From an uncultured Tateyamaria sp. (GTDB lineage: Bacteria > Pseudomonadota > Alphaproteobacteria > Rhodobacterales > Rhodobacteraceae), in NCBI RefSeq assembly GCF_947494755.1, contig NZ_CANLVZ010000013.1, forward strand, positions 62,001 to 126,000: a stretch of 64,000 bases of DNA, read 5' to 3'. Both the position numbers and the translations under genes were made by a program. The stretch's first letter is position 1. The number at the start of each line of letters is the position of its first letter. Below are positions 17,436-26,468 of this stretch, in pieces. The notes under the pieces are model-generated. The model was not told the origin of the DNA. It made no database searches and saw nothing but the letters and a program-made list of their open reading frames with translations.

Positions 17436-17897
17436 ATGAAGATAGGATTGTACTACGGGTCGGAAACCGGCAATTCGGAGATGCTGTGCGAGGACATCGA
17501 AGCGGACTTGGGCGAAGGGTTCGACTGTCATATCAGCAGCTTGGCCGATGTGGACCCGGGTGCCCTGGACAAGGACACGTTCTATATTTTCGTGACCTCC
17601 ACTTATGGCAACGGCGATCTGCCCTCGACCGCGCTGCCGTTCGAAGAGGCGTTGACGAGCACCAAACCCGACCTCAGTGGCATCCGGTTCGCGATGTTCG
17701 GCCTCGGCGATCAGGTCTTTGCCGAGACATTCAATCATGGCTCGCTGAAGCTGAGCGAAATGCTGATCGCGCATAAGGCCGAGATGGTGGGCGAACGAGG
17801 GCTGCATGACGCTTCGGGCTTCGAGATGCCCGAGGACATCGCATTGCCGTGGGTGCAGGGGGTCATGGAGCAGGTGCAGGCGGCCAAGGCGGCCTGA
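17436..17897 (+). CDS. Flavodoxin-like protein next to boxB
   Basis: A 153-residue single-domain flavodoxin. The FMN phosphate loop GSETGNSE is at residues 8-15, the TSTYGNGDLPS loop is near 52, and FGLGDQVFAETF is the second isoalloxazine-side loop. The fold matches the MioC/CPR-FMN type. The ATG at 17436 follows GAGGTGA, which overlaps the boxB stop. Its placement suggests that it carries electrons to BoxB, in the role that BoxA's ferredoxin-like half plays elsewhere (inference). Its own reductase is not in the window. Confidence 0.85.
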   Translation: MKIGLYYGSETGNSEMLCEDIEADLGEGFDCHISSLADVDPGALDKDTFYIFVTSTYGNGDLPSTALPFEEALTSTKPDLSGIRFAMFGLGDQVFAETFNHGSLKLSEMLIAHKAEMVGERGLHDASGFEMPEDIALPWVQGVMEQVQAAKAA

Positions 17898-17898
17898 C

Positions 17899-18321
17899 AT
17901 GGCCGAGCCGTTCACACACGAAATCCGCGTCACGTGGGGCGATTGCGACCCTGCACGCATCGCCTACACCGCGCGGCTGCCATGGTTCGCGCTGGATGCC
18001 ATCAACGCCTGGTGGGAGGCGCATCTGGGCGGCGACGGTTGGTATCAGCTTGAGTTGGACCACAATATCGGCACGCCCTTCGTGCATCTCAGCATGGATT
18101 TCCGTGCGCCCGTCACCCCGCGCCACAGGCTGATCTGCGAGGTGTGGCCGACACGGCTTGGCGAGCGGTCGATCACTTTTGCCGTGCATGCGACACAGAA
18201 CGACGTCTTGTGTTTCGAGGGCACGTTCACATGCGTCTTTGTCATTGCCAATCAGTTCAAGAGCCAACCCGCCCCGCCGCACTTGCGCCAGATCATCGCA
18301 CCGATGGTTCGTGAGGGCTGA
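17899..18321 (+). CDS. Acyl-CoA thioesterase of the 4-hydroxybenzoyl-CoA thioesterase type
   Basis: A 140-residue hotdog-fold thioesterase. WGDCDPARIAY (13-23) contains the conserved aspartate at position 17, the same place as the catalytic Asp17 of the Pseudomonas 4-hydroxybenzoyl-CoA thioesterase. The central helix ALDAINAWWEAH follows. It may rescue CoA by hydrolysing benzoyl-CoA or stalled aromatic CoA esters. It starts 1 bp after the flavodoxin stop, which indicates translational coupling. A longer frame starting inside the flavodoxin gene is not used. Confidence 0.85.
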   Translation: MAEPFTHEIRVTWGDCDPARIAYTARLPWFALDAINAWWEAHLGGDGWYQLELDHNIGTPFVHLSMDFRAPVTPRHRLICEVWPTRLGERSITFAVHATQNDVLCFEGTFTCVFVIANQFKSQPAPPHLRQIIAPMVREG

Positions 18322-18355
18322 GATATTGAACCGCCGCCCGCGCGGGCTACAACCA

Positions 18356-18369
18356 ATTGTTAAGACAAT
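18356..18369. promoter_or_regulatory. Inverted repeat in front of boxR
   Basis: ATTGT-TAAG-ACAAT is a perfect 5-bp-arm inverted repeat, 11 bp upstream of the boxR ATG in the only non-coding gap on that side. Autoregulation by BoxR is possible. I found no clear second copy before bclA or boxC. Confidence 0.35.
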
Positions 18370-18380
18370 AACAAGTGCGC

Positions 18381-19274
18381 ATGACCTCACCCAAACCCAT
18401 ACCCGCTGCGTCTGTTGCGATGATCGAACGCCTCGCCACCCGCGTGCGCGCCGCGCGCACTGCGCAGGGGCTGCCGCGCCGTGCCTTGTCGGACATGTCC
18501 GGTGTCTCGCCGCGCTATCTGGCGCAGCTTGAGGCGGGCGAGGGCAATATCTCTGTGATCCTGCTGGACCGGGTGGCGACAGCATTGAATGTCCGCATTG
18601 AGGATTTGCTGAGCGAAGCGCCACCCATGCGGGCCGACGTGGCCCGTGTGGCGCGCCTTTATGAGGTGGCCGCCGCCCCGGTGCAGGGCCGTGTGCGCGC
18701 TTTGCTGGCCCCTGAAAACCCGATGGCTTTGCGGGCGCAACGTGTCTGCCTGATTGGCTTGCGCGGGGCGGGGAAGTCCACTCTCGGGCGGCGTGCCGCC
18801 GAAAAGCTGAAGGTGCCCTTTGTCGAATTGACCGACGCCATCGAGGCCGAGGCGGGTATCCCCTTGGGTGAGGTCATGGCGCTTTATGGTCAGGATGGAT
18901 ACCGCGCGCTGGAGGCTCAGGCGATAACCCGTGTCATTGACGATCACGACAAGCTGATCCTCGCGGTGGCCGGCGGGATCGTGGGTGAACCTGCGACCTA
19001 TGCCCAGGTGCTAGAGCGGTTCCACACTGTCTGGGTCCGCACCAGCCCTGCCGAGCATATGGCCCGCGTGCGCGCCCAGGGGGATTTGCGCCCGATGGAG
19101 GGCAACCCGGGTGCGATGGACCAGCTAAAGTCCTTTTTGACCACCCGCACGCCTTTGTATGAACGTGCGCTGGCTCAGGTCGACACCAGCGCCAAGCCCG
19201 TGCAGATGTCGGTGAACGACCTGTTGGCGACCATCGCCTCCAACCGGTTTCTGGACAGCATCGGCACCGAATGA
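18381..19274 (+). CDS. boxR: Benzoyl-CoA-responsive regulator BoxR (HTH plus shikimate-kinase-like domain)
   Basis: A 297-residue two-domain regulator. An XRE-type helix-turn-helix occupies about residues 18-76 (RRALSDMSGVSPRYLAQLEAG). A linker follows, then a shikimate-kinase-like domain with P-loop GLRGAGKST (126-134). This is the architecture of BzdR/BoxR, which sense benzoyl-CoA through the kinase-like domain and repress benzoate genes. The ATG at 18381 is preferred to a GTG two codons earlier. Its stop overlaps the next gene. Confidence 0.9.
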   Translation: MTSPKPIPAASVAMIERLATRVRAARTAQGLPRRALSDMSGVSPRYLAQLEAGEGNISVILLDRVATALNVRIEDLLSEAPPMRADVARVARLYEVAAAPVQGRVRALLAPENPMALRAQRVCLIGLRGAGKSTLGRRAAEKLKVPFVELTDAIEAEAGIPLGEVMALYGQDGYRALEAQAITRVIDDHDKLILAVAGGIVGEPATYAQVLERFHTVWVRTSPAEHMARVRAQGDLRPMEGNPGAMDQLKSFLTTRTPLYERALAQVDTSAKPVQMSVNDLLATIASNRFLDSIGTE

Positions 19275-19738
19275 CCGCCGCGCTGCACCCTTTGCAAGAT
19301 GCGTTCTGGCAAGCCTGCGAGCGCATGTTGATCCATCACACGAACCCATGGGAACTGGATGAAGCGTTGGTGGCATGGGGCTACGAGATGGGGCCGTCCG
19401 AGGCGCAGGATTTGATCGGGCTGGATGTGGTGCTGGAGGCGCGGGCAGGCTCGGAACCTGCCCCCATTCTTGCGCGTATGGTGGCTGAGGGTCGCCTGGG
19501 CAAGAAATATGGATGGGGGTACTATCGGTATCCGGGTGGAGGCGGCGCGGTGATCGACCCATTGATCGAGGATTTGATCCACGAGGAATCCCGCTTTGCC
19601 CGCATCACCCGAGAAGAGTTGGACGGCCCGCAACTTGTGACCCGGCTGCATGACCTCGTCGGCCCTGTCCTGCGCGCAGATCCAGCCCTGTCCGCACAGA
19701 TGCTTCATATCCCCGTGGCACGTCTGGCGGCTGTGTAG
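19271..19738 (+). CDS. Stand-alone 3-hydroxyacyl-CoA dehydrogenase C-terminal domain
   Basis: A 155-residue protein matching only the C-terminal helical half of 3-hydroxyacyl-CoA dehydrogenases: the helix pair ending in DEALVAWGYEMGPSEAQDLIGLDVV and the GRLGKKYGWGYYRY signature. No NAD-binding Rossmann half is present, so it cannot be a complete dehydrogenase alone. It could pair with a separate N-terminal partner or serve as a dimerisation or acyl-CoA-binding module. The ATGA overlap with boxR puts it in the box operon. It ends 6 bp from the convergent DUF2165 gene. Confidence 0.7.
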   Translation: MTAALHPLQDAFWQACERMLIHHTNPWELDEALVAWGYEMGPSEAQDLIGLDVVLEARAGSEPAPILARMVAEGRLGKKYGWGYYRYPGGGGAVIDPLIEDLIHEESRFARITREELDGPQLVTRLHDLVGPVLRADPALSAQMLHIPVARLAAV

Positions 19739-19744
19739 TCCCGC

Positions 19745-20233
19745 CTATCCCTGAGCCAACAGGATGAGTGTGCCGATCCCCCACAGCGTCATCTGATAAT
19801 GCGTGTTCTGCGCGCCCTCGTGGCAGAACCAATAGCAAAAGTGATTGCCCACGATCAGGAATCCGGCCCACACCGCGGTGAACCCCATCGTGCCGATCAT
19901 CGCGATACTGCGCGCAGTCTCTGCATTGACACCGCCAACCATGGCCAGCACCAGCGCGACCACCCCAGCCCACAGCACCAGCGTAGCGACCAGTTCGGCC
20001 CCGACCACCAGCCGAAATGCGGCCTGCTGCACCGAGCGGTTCGTCACTGCGCGGTGGGCCACATGGGCAAAGCTGTCAGGGTAGTCCGCCTTCATCCGCG
20101 TCATCTCCATCACCTCGGCGGTGTAGGTTTCATTCACGGCCGGGTGTTGGATGTTGTCGCGCACGCCAAGGGTCAGCCAACTGGCGATCAGGCCGGTGCC
20201 AAGCGCCTGTGCGGCAAGCAATGTGGTTTCCAT
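19745..20233 (-). CDS. DUF2165 family small integral membrane protein
   Basis: A 162-residue protein with four hydrophobic segments (about 5-25, 70-92, 100-120 and 140-160) and the conserved NHFCYWFCHEG loop typical of the DUF2165 family. Function is unknown. The ATG at 20233 follows GAGGT on the minus strand and replaces a longer frame that would enter the upstream terminator. It stands alone, between a terminator and the convergent end of the box operon. Confidence 0.72.
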   Translation of the reverse strand: METTLLAAQALGTGLIASWLTLGVRDNIQHPAVNETYTAEVMEMTRMKADYPDSFAHVAHRAVTNRSVQQAAFRLVVGAELVATLVLWAGVVALVLAMVGGVNAETARSIAMIGTMGFTAVWAGFLIVGNHFCYWFCHEGAQNTHYQMTLWGIGTLILLAQG

Positions 20234-20261
20234 GGCGAACCTCGGTTTGGGGGGCTTCCAT

Positions 20262-20288
20262 AAAAAAGGGGCCACGTGATGTGGCCCC
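20262..20288 (-). terminator. Intrinsic terminator of the solute-binding-protein gene
   Basis: On the minus strand GGGGCCAC and GTGGCCCC form an 8-bp stem around a 5-nt loop, followed at once by six T. It lies 27 bp past the stop of the binding-protein gene. Confidence 0.85.
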
Positions 20289-20314
20289 GATTTCGCGATC
20301 TATGATCTGTTGGA

Positions 20315-21970
20315 TCAGGTCCAGGCGATCTGCTCGGGACGGATTTCAAACGAGATGTGGTGCTCGCCACCCACCAGACCGTCTTTGGTGTGGTTGTAGA
20401 GCGACCGCCAGTAGGGCTGGATCGTGACCCCTTCGTCCTGGATCATCTTCTGACCCGTCGCCATCAGGGCGCGGCGCGCCTCGAGGTCGGGGGTCGCCAG
20501 TGCTTCGGCCAGCAGGGCGTCGAACTCGGCATTGGACCAGCCGAACTCGTTCCATGCCTCACCCGAACGATAGGCCAGCGCCCAGATCTGGACGCCCAGA
20601 GGACGGTGGTTCCAGTTGGTGGACGAGAACGGGTATTTCGCCCAATCGTTCCAGAAGGTCGAGCCGGGCAGGATGGTCCGCTTGACCTTGATGCCTGCAT
20701 CGCGCAACTGGGCCGCCACCGCGTCGGTGGTGTCCTTGCGCCACGCATCGTCGATCGAGATCAATTCGTGCTCGAAATCGCCCATGCCCGCTTCGTCCAT
20801 CAGCGCCTTGGCGGCGGCTGGATCAACGACACGCTCGGGGATTTCCGCAAACTCGGGGTGGACAGGGGCGACGTGGTGGTTCGCCGCTGGCACACCGCGA
20901 CCGGCATAGCCCAGTTCAAGCAGCACTTCGTTGTCGACAGCCATGGTGATGGCCTGACGCACACGCTTGTCCTCGTAAGGCTTCTTGCCGTCGACTTCGG
21001 CCAACTGGTTGGGGCGGATCACGATGGTCGATGCGGTCACAACCTCGTTGTTGTTCCAGCCATCCAGCGTGTCGAAGATGTCGACGAACTCACCCTCGAT
21101 GGAGTAGGTCATGTCGATCTCGTCCGCTTCGGCAGCGGCGACAAAGGCCGACGGGTCCGTGCCGTAGTCGATATACTCGACGCGGTCCAGATAGGCACCG
21201 TTGCCTTCGTTCCACCAGGTGTGGTCCTCGTTGCGCACCAGCACAGCCTTGACACCCACTTCCAGCGACTCGGGCAGGTAAGGGCCTGTGCCGATAGGGC
21301 TGGATGTGTCGTTCAGCGACGTGTCTGCGTGCACGATGGCCGCAGGATAGTCCGCCATGCCAGGGATCAACGAGATGTCCGGCGCAGGCAGGTTCAGCTT
21401 GACCGTGTGGCTGTCGACAACTTCGATGCTGCCTTCGATGGCTTGACCAGTGTCGGCGTCGATCAGGGTCGCAAAGCGGCCCGCCATTGAGTTGCCCTCA
21501 AGTTCCTTGTCACACCAGCCTGCGATGTTGCGTGCCACGTCTTCGGCGGTGAAGTCGTCACCATTGTTCCACTTGACGCCTTGGCGGACGTTCAGCGTGT
21601 AGGTCTTGGCATCGTCCGAGATTTCCCAGCTTTCCAGCAGTTTGCCGGTGAATGTGCCATCGTTCTCGTAGTGGACGAGGTATTCCTGCCAGCCGCGCGA
21701 GAAGTTCGCGATCTGCGACCAGTCATAGGTGCGTGGGTCTTTGAGGCCGCGGACTTCTTGCTGGATACGCACGGTGCCGCCGGTTTTGTGTGCGGCGGCG
21801 TTTGCGGGGGCCGACAGGCCCATCATCGCATAGGCGGTTGCGGTGGTTGCGCCGAACGCGCTGGCCAGTGCCAGAAACTCACGGCGGCTGACCGCGTCAT
21901 CACCAGCACGTGCTGCTGAATCCACAATGGATTGCGGCAGCGGTTTGCCGGTTTTAGTGAAAAAGGTCAT
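20315..21970 (-). CDS. Tat-exported ABC solute-binding protein, family 5 (DppA/OppA-like)
   Basis: A 551-residue extracellular binding protein of the peptide/nickel family. The N-terminus holds a twin-arginine signal, [10 protein letters not shown] at residues 28-37, followed by a hydrophobic stretch and APANAAA. Family segments include [15 protein letters not shown] and [14 protein letters not shown]. No permease or ATPase genes adjoin it; a terminator closes it downstream. It is therefore an orphan receptor or shares a transporter encoded elsewhere. GAGAGGAAG precedes the ATG. It lies 327 bp downstream of the catabolic genes on the same strand and could be controlled together with them. Confidence 0.87.
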   Translation of the reverse strand: MTFFTKTGKPLPQSIVDSAARAGDDAVSRREFLALASAFGATTATAYAMMGLSAPANAAAHKTGGTVRIQQEVRGLKDPRTYDWSQIANFSRGWQEYLVHYENDGTFTGKLLESWEISDDAKTYTLNVRQGVKWNNGDDFTAEDVARNIAGWCDKELEGNSMAGRFATLIDADTGQAIEGSIEVVDSHTVKLNLPAPDISLIPGMADYPAAIVHADTSLNDTSSPIGTGPYLPESLEVGVKAVLVRNEDHTWWNEGNGAYLDRVEYIDYGTDPSAFVAAAEADEIDMTYSIEGEFVDIFDTLDGWNNNEVVTASTIVIRPNQLAEVDGKKPYEDKRVRQAITMAVDNEVLLELGYAGRGVPAANHHVAPVHPEFAEIPERVVDPAAAKALMDEAGMGDFEHELISIDDAWRKDTTDAVAAQLRDAGIKVKRTILPGSTFWNDWAKYPFSSTNWNHRPLGVQIWALAYRSGEAWNEFGWSNAEFDALLAEALATPDLEARRALMATGQKMIQDEGVTIQPYWRSLYNHTKDGLVGGEHHISFEIRPEQIAWT

Positions 21971-22297
21971 AGTCTTCCTCTCTGTTGGTGTCGCGAAAAG
22001 GAATATTCGCTCCCCGTGTCGGCGGGTGAGTGCCCACCTTGTTGGTGTTGCAGTTGATCTGCTATTTTATCGCCTCCCCTTTTCTGGGGACGCCCGGACT
22101 TCAAACGATCAGGGCCATGGCGTCAACCCCATCTAGCGAGGTTGTAGATACACAAATACCCCACCAAAGTTCTGCTTCATTGTGGTTCTGCGCCCCTCTT
22201 GGGTCAAAAACCGTCCTTTCTGCGTAAATCGAGCGTGTTGGTGATCTGGACAGTGAATTCACGCACATTATTGAAACGCCCGAAGCCGCACAGTTGA
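21971..22297. other. Intergenic region, 327 bp
   Basis: No convincing gene or strong hairpin was found here. It must hold the promoter of the solute-binding-protein gene (minus strand) and the end of the upstream operon. A TAAAAT-like -10 candidate is on the minus strand near 22065, but no matching -35 could be placed with confidence. Confidence 0.5.
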
Positions 22298-23710
22298 TCA
22301 CCCCGCGTTACTGTGGCCTTTCGCCTCAATCTCGTCCGGATCGAGGTGTTTTACATCATCCCAGAACCGCGACTTGGCCGCGTTCAGCAGCCCCTTTGGA
22401 TCCATCCGTTTTTTCCAAGCCAAATGCGTATAGTCAGGTTTCAGCCCGCCCCCTTCGACGTTCCATGTGTGTGCGTCATAGACGGTAAACCCGTGCGCCT
22501 CGTAGGTGATGTTGATTTCGGCCAGCCGTTCGGGACTTTGAAACCAGATGATCGGCAGGTCAAAGGTTACGATCTCGCCCCCGACCCGCGCAAATTCGTG
22601 ATGCATCCAGACATCATCCCCCAGATGTGGGCGAACATCCGCGATGGCTTTCGCATCTGGCGGGATCGGGCAACCGACTTGCTGATAGGTCGCCTTTCGA
22701 TCTGCCTTGAGCACTTGCAGCGTAGTGTGATTGTAGCTGAAGTCGAACACATGCGGCAGCTTGAGTGCTGCCCGTTCCTCATCTGTCAGCATTAGATCGA
22801 CATGGCCACCCATCTGCGTGATCAGTGTGCGCAGGGGGTCGACATCATGCGGTCGGATCATTGTGACCAAAAGGTGCTTGCCCGCCCGGATGTGCCCTTC
22901 CAGTTTGGGGAAATAGGCGCAGATACGGGCATCCACCGTGGTCAGCAATTTTGCATGGATCGTCTCCGCCTGAGCGATGGCATATCCGGCGGCATAGCCG
23001 TCTTCATAGCTGTCAAATGTCGCCATGCCTCCGACCCAGTCGTAGCGTTTGACGGTGCGCAACGTCACCTCGGCAATCACGCCGTTCAGGCCCCACGCGT
23101 GATGGATGTGCAGCGCATCCGCCCCATCAAAGCGGCGCAGTTCAGGCGTGTCTGTCACCGTCATCGCAGTCAACGAGAGGATGTTGCCCGGATCGCGCAA
23201 CGCCCCGTTTGCGACCGATCCGATGCCTGCACTGCCGCCCGCGACAAAGCCACCGATGGTGGCAATATCCTGCGTCGAGGGGAACATGGCCAACTCGGCC
23301 CCGTGCGGTGCAAGGGCTGCGTTTATGTCTGCCAGCAACGCGCCGGCCTGCGCCGTGACATAACCCTCGCCGATCTCGATCACTTGGTTAAGAGCAGTGG
23401 TCTCAACGATCAAACCACCGTCCATTGGAACCGCCTGTCCGTAATTGCCCGTGCCGCCGCCGCGTATGGTGATGGGCGCATCATGCGCATAGGCGACCGC
23501 GAGGGTGCGGGCCAGTTCTTCGGTCGTTTTGGGCCGCACCACCAGATCCCCAAAGCACCGTTTGAGCGCGTCGTTCAGGATGGGAGAGTACCAAAAGAAG
23601 TCGCGGCTGCGTTTCTTGATCAGCACCGGTTCCGTGATGGTTTCAACAGGCGCGAGTGCGGCGGTAAAGGCATCCCAGTCGATGTCAGTCTTGCCCGAAA
23701 GTGAGGTCAT
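22298..23710 (-). CDS. FAD-linked oxidase (FAD-binding type 4, glycolate-oxidase-like)
   Basis: A 470-residue flavoprotein of the PCMH/FAD_binding_4 type. The segment PITIRGGGTGNYGQAVPMDGG (about residues 80-100) and GGFVAGGSAGIGS (about 152-164) are the FAD pyrophosphate and isoalloxazine loops. The C-terminal KKRMDPKGLLNAAK motif is typical of D-2-hydroxyacid and lactate/glycolate oxidases. Its substrate is unknown; the neighbours suggest oxidation of an alcohol or hydroxyacid from a nitrogenous compound. The start overlaps the stop of the amidohydrolase gene upstream. Confidence 0.83.
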   Translation of the reverse strand: MTSLSGKTDIDWDAFTAALAPVETITEPVLIKKRSRDFFWYSPILNDALKRCFGDLVVRPKTTEELARTLAVAYAHDAPITIRGGGTGNYGQAVPMDGGLIVETTALNQVIEIGEGYVTAQAGALLADINAALAPHGAELAMFPSTQDIATIGGFVAGGSAGIGSVANGALRDPGNILSLTAMTVTDTPELRRFDGADALHIHHAWGLNGVIAEVTLRTVKRYDWVGGMATFDSYEDGYAAGYAIAQAETIHAKLLTTVDARICAYFPKLEGHIRAGKHLLVTMIRPHDVDPLRTLITQMGGHVDLMLTDEERAALKLPHVFDFSYNHTTLQVLKADRKATYQQVGCPIPPDAKAIADVRPHLGDDVWMHHEFARVGGEIVTFDLPIIWFQSPERLAEINITYEAHGFTVYDAHTWNVEGGGLKPDYTHLAWKKRMDPKGLLNAAKSRFWDDVKHLDPDEIEAKGHSNAG

Positions 23711-24885
23711 GTCAGCGTCTCCATCGCGGGGCGCAGGGTGGTGCGCCCGGAAATCAGGTCAGCGGTGTGTGCCGCGTCACAGCTGCGCAGATCGCTTAGC
23801 AATGCACCGTCCACGAAAGTAGGTGCATGGCCCAGTGCGGCGGCGGCATCGGTGGTGATCGCCCGCAGCCAATCACCCAAGGGCGGGTCGAGATGCGCGG
23901 TCACGCAAGCTAGGGCCAGCGCGGCGCGCGGATCGTGCCGACCCAAGGGGCAAAATGCATCGGCCACATTGTCGGACCCGATGACGACCGGCACACCCGC
24001 CGCGCGTAGTTCACGCAACCGGGTGATCCCGCGCCGGTCCGGTGTGCCGCTCGTGCGCCCTTGCAGGTACAGGTTGGTGACGGGCAGGGTACAGACCGTG
24101 ATGCCCGCGCGCGTGCATTTGTCCGCGATCCGGTCAAAATCCTGTGGACTCCGGTCCATCAGGCTCACTGCATGACCACACAGGATCGGGCGTTCGAATG
24201 CCGTGGCCAGTGCCATGTCCGCAATCGCTTCCAGCCCATTGTAGCCTCCAAGCCCCTCGTCCACGTGGAAATCCAGCATCAGATCGTGGCGTTGCGCGGT
24301 GGCAAAGACGTGTCTCAGCCCCGTTTGCATCGTGTCGTGGCCCAAGACAAAAGCCCCAAGCACGCCTCTTGTACGTGCAAGGATTTGTCCGATCTGGTCG
24401 GCAAAATCGGCATCCGCCAGCTTTCCAATACCAATGAGGGCCGCAAGTTGCAGGCCCGGCATATCCCCCCCGAGATCGTTCAGCACCGACCAACTGAGGG
24501 GTGGGTCAACACCATCGCCCCAGTCCACATGGCTGCGGATCAGGTGGCATCCATTGGCGCGTGCATCGCTCAACCCCTTGGTGGCGCGCGTGCGGATATC
24601 GTCCTCGGTCCAATTGGTCTTGTCATCCCACTGGCATTGAATGGCGTGGGCCAAGTCGCCACCAACCTGCCCAAGCCGATGGATCGTGTGGCATTTGTCG
24701 AGATGGCAATGGGGCTCGACAAGGGCAGGGATGATCATCTGCGGGGCAGTGCCCTCGGGGGGTGTCAGGCCGATCAGGCGCCTGTCCTCGATCACGGGTA
24801 CCCCGCGCAGGCAATCGCCCATCTCCGTCCCGCCAAAGCGAGTGGGGTGCTGAACAAGGGCGGTCGGAACCAGAATGTCGCTCAC
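23707..24885 (-). CDS. Cytosine-deaminase-like amidohydrolase
   Basis: A 392-residue metal-dependent deaminase or cyclic amidohydrolase. It shows PHCHLDKCHT for the HxH site, HVDWGD, DFHVDEGLG, CGHAVSLM and SDNVADAF, the layout of cytosine deaminase CodA and relatives that open or deaminate N-heterocycles. It overlaps both neighbours by 4 bp (ATGA), so it belongs to a four-gene operon with an amidotransferase, a creatininase and an FAD oxidase. The actual ring substrate cannot be deduced. Confidence 0.82.
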   Translation of the reverse strand: MSDILVPTALVQHPTRFGGTEMGDCLRGVPVIEDRRLIGLTPPEGTAPQMIIPALVEPHCHLDKCHTIHRLGQVGGDLAHAIQCQWDDKTNWTEDDIRTRATKGLSDARANGCHLIRSHVDWGDGVDPPLSWSVLNDLGGDMPGLQLAALIGIGKLADADFADQIGQILARTRGVLGAFVLGHDTMQTGLRHVFATAQRHDLMLDFHVDEGLGGYNGLEAIADMALATAFERPILCGHAVSLMDRSPQDFDRIADKCTRAGITVCTLPVTNLYLQGRTSGTPDRRGITRLRELRAAGVPVVIGSDNVADAFCPLGRHDPRAALALACVTAHLDPPLGDWLRAITTDAAAALGHAPTFVDGALLSDLRSCDAAHTADLISGRTTLRPAMETLT

Positions 24886-25652
24886 GTCGTAGCTCTGTGA
24901 TCAAACAGTGCGAAATCCTCCAACCACGCGGCGAACCCTTGTGCTGCGCTGTCCAGCAGTTGCGTACCCTTTTCAACCGTTGCTGCCGCCGCATTGCCAA
25001 GCGCCCCTTCGGGGTTCAGATCGTCAATGATCCAGCCGGGGCGCGCAGGCTGACCGGTCAACCCGGTCTGGTGGCCTGCCTGTTCCCAATCCTGCATCGC
25101 GCTACGAAAGTTCTGCGCCCGGTTCATGTCCACAAGGTCAGGTTGTGCAGCCAGCATCGCGCTTGTTTCAAGGTCGCCTGCGTGCAGGTCATATGCAACC
25201 GCGTCCGCGTCAAACAGGCTTTGATCGGCAAAGGCAAACCAGCTGGTGCTGGCGCAGATCATGTTGTGATCAATCCGGGCGGCACGGGCCGCAACCTCGA
25301 GCAGGGCCGTGTTGCCCCCATGGCCGTTGAAGAAAACGAGGCGCCGGACCTTCGTGCGCGCCAATGAGGCCGTGATGTCATCCAGCATTGCCAGCAGAGT
25401 CGCAGCGCCAAGGCCGAGGGTACCTGCATGGCGATGATGTTCGTCGCTTTTGGTGATCGTGAGCGTGGGCAGTTGTAACACGGGCGCAGAGGCTTCAACG
25501 CGGTCCAGAACCGCTTCAGTCAGGATGGTATCAACACCGAACGGCAGGTGTGGGCCGTGCTGTTCCGTCGCGCCAAGGGGCAACACGGCAATGGCATTGT
25601 CGGGCAGGGCGGCAAAGTCTGCCTGCCCCTGGTCCGCCCATCGCGCGATCAT
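24882..25652 (-). CDS. Creatininase family protein
   Basis: A 256-residue amidohydrolase of the creatininase fold. PLGATEQHGPHLPFGVDT (about 25-42), KSDEHHRHAGTL and NGHGGN supply the expected metal-binding Glu, His and Asp residues. Family members hydrolyse cyclic amides (creatinine) or formamides in cofactor pathways. The ATG at 25652 overlaps the amidotransferase stop and is preferred to a start 14 codons upstream. It is part of the tight minus-strand operon. Confidence 0.85.
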   Translation of the reverse strand: MIARWADQGQADFAALPDNAIAVLPLGATEQHGPHLPFGVDTILTEAVLDRVEASAPVLQLPTLTITKSDEHHRHAGTLGLGAATLLAMLDDITASLARTKVRRLVFFNGHGGNTALLEVAARAARIDHNMICASTSWFAFADQSLFDADAVAYDLHAGDLETSAMLAAQPDLVDMNRAQNFRSAMQDWEQAGHQTGLTGQPARPGWIIDDLNPEGALGNAAAATVEKGTQLLDSAAQGFAAWLEDFALFDHRATT

Positions 25653-26353
25653 AGCGCACCTGCGAAATAACCGGTGAGGAACCCGTTGAACCATGCGCCC
25701 TGCGCGGCGTCATGTTCCAGCATGAGCCGCGTCTGCGTGTCTCGATCCTGAACTCCGGGTTCGGAATACCGCCCCCAGCCCTCGCCCCGCGTCTGCCAGC
25801 GCATGAAGCCGGTCACGGTCTGTTCGGGATGAAATTGAAAGCCGACCACACGGGTCCCGACCGCAAAGGCCTGATTTTCAAACAACGCACTGCGCGCGAT
25901 GTGGCGCGCGCCTGTGGGCAGGTCGAAAGTGTGGAAATGCGCCTGGGCAAAGTGATGGGCGGCGGGCAGAATATCGCGGCCTTCCTCGGTTGGTGTGACC
26001 TCGTACCAGCCGAACTCGTGGCTGCCATGGGCGGGCACGCCGGCCCAAGCGCCCATATGATGCGCGATCATCTGCGCGCCTTGGCATATCCCAAGTAGCG
26101 GCACGTCGGCTTTCATCGCCGCATCAATCATCCGGTATTCATCGCGCAGAAACGGATGCAGATCGGTGTCGTAGGCGTTGTAAATCCCGCCATAGACCAC
26201 AACGCCTGCCAGATCATCGGTGACCTCGCCCAGATCATCGCCCTGCCACGCCCGCCGCACATCAAGCCGCACGTTATGCGCCCCGCACCAGGTCGTAATT
26301 CTGTCGTCCATGGGTCCATCGCCATGGCGGATGCACAAGAGTCGCTTGTCCAT
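25649..26353 (-). CDS. Class I glutamine amidotransferase-like protein
   Basis: A 234-residue GATase-1 domain protein with the nucleophile in GICQGAQM, the catalytic histidine in FQFHPEQ and a following acid. It resembles stand-alone amidotransferases such as the gamma-glutamyl-ligase partner or GMP-synthase-like types. It may hydrolyse a gamma-glutamyl bond or deliver ammonia. GGAGGAAG precedes the ATG at 26353; the longer frame upstream has no such site. It is the first gene of the operon and is divergent from the RidA gene. Confidence 0.85.
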   Translation of the reverse strand: MDKRLLCIRHGDGPMDDRITTWCGAHNVRLDVRRAWQGDDLGEVTDDLAGVVVYGGIYNAYDTDLHPFLRDEYRMIDAAMKADVPLLGICQGAQMIAHHMGAWAGVPAHGSHEFGWYEVTPTEEGRDILPAAHHFAQAHFHTFDLPTGARHIARSALFENQAFAVGTRVVGFQFHPEQTVTGFMRWQTRGEGWGRYSEPGVQDRDTQTRLMLEHDAAQGAWFNGFLTGYFAGAL

Positions 26354-26468
26354 GTCTTCCTCCGTCCTCGGTTGGAAGTGGATGTCAGCGGCCCTAAAGA
26401 CGTAAATCTGTGCCAGAGATGGTCCGCGCAGGCTTTCAAATTTTGCACCGCTGCGCAAGGGTGTTGCG

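Noticed and set aside
22021-22100. Terminator or small RNA in the gap after the FAD oxidase gene
   Set aside because: Only 4-bp stems (CCCC...GGGG) were found, too weak to support a call.
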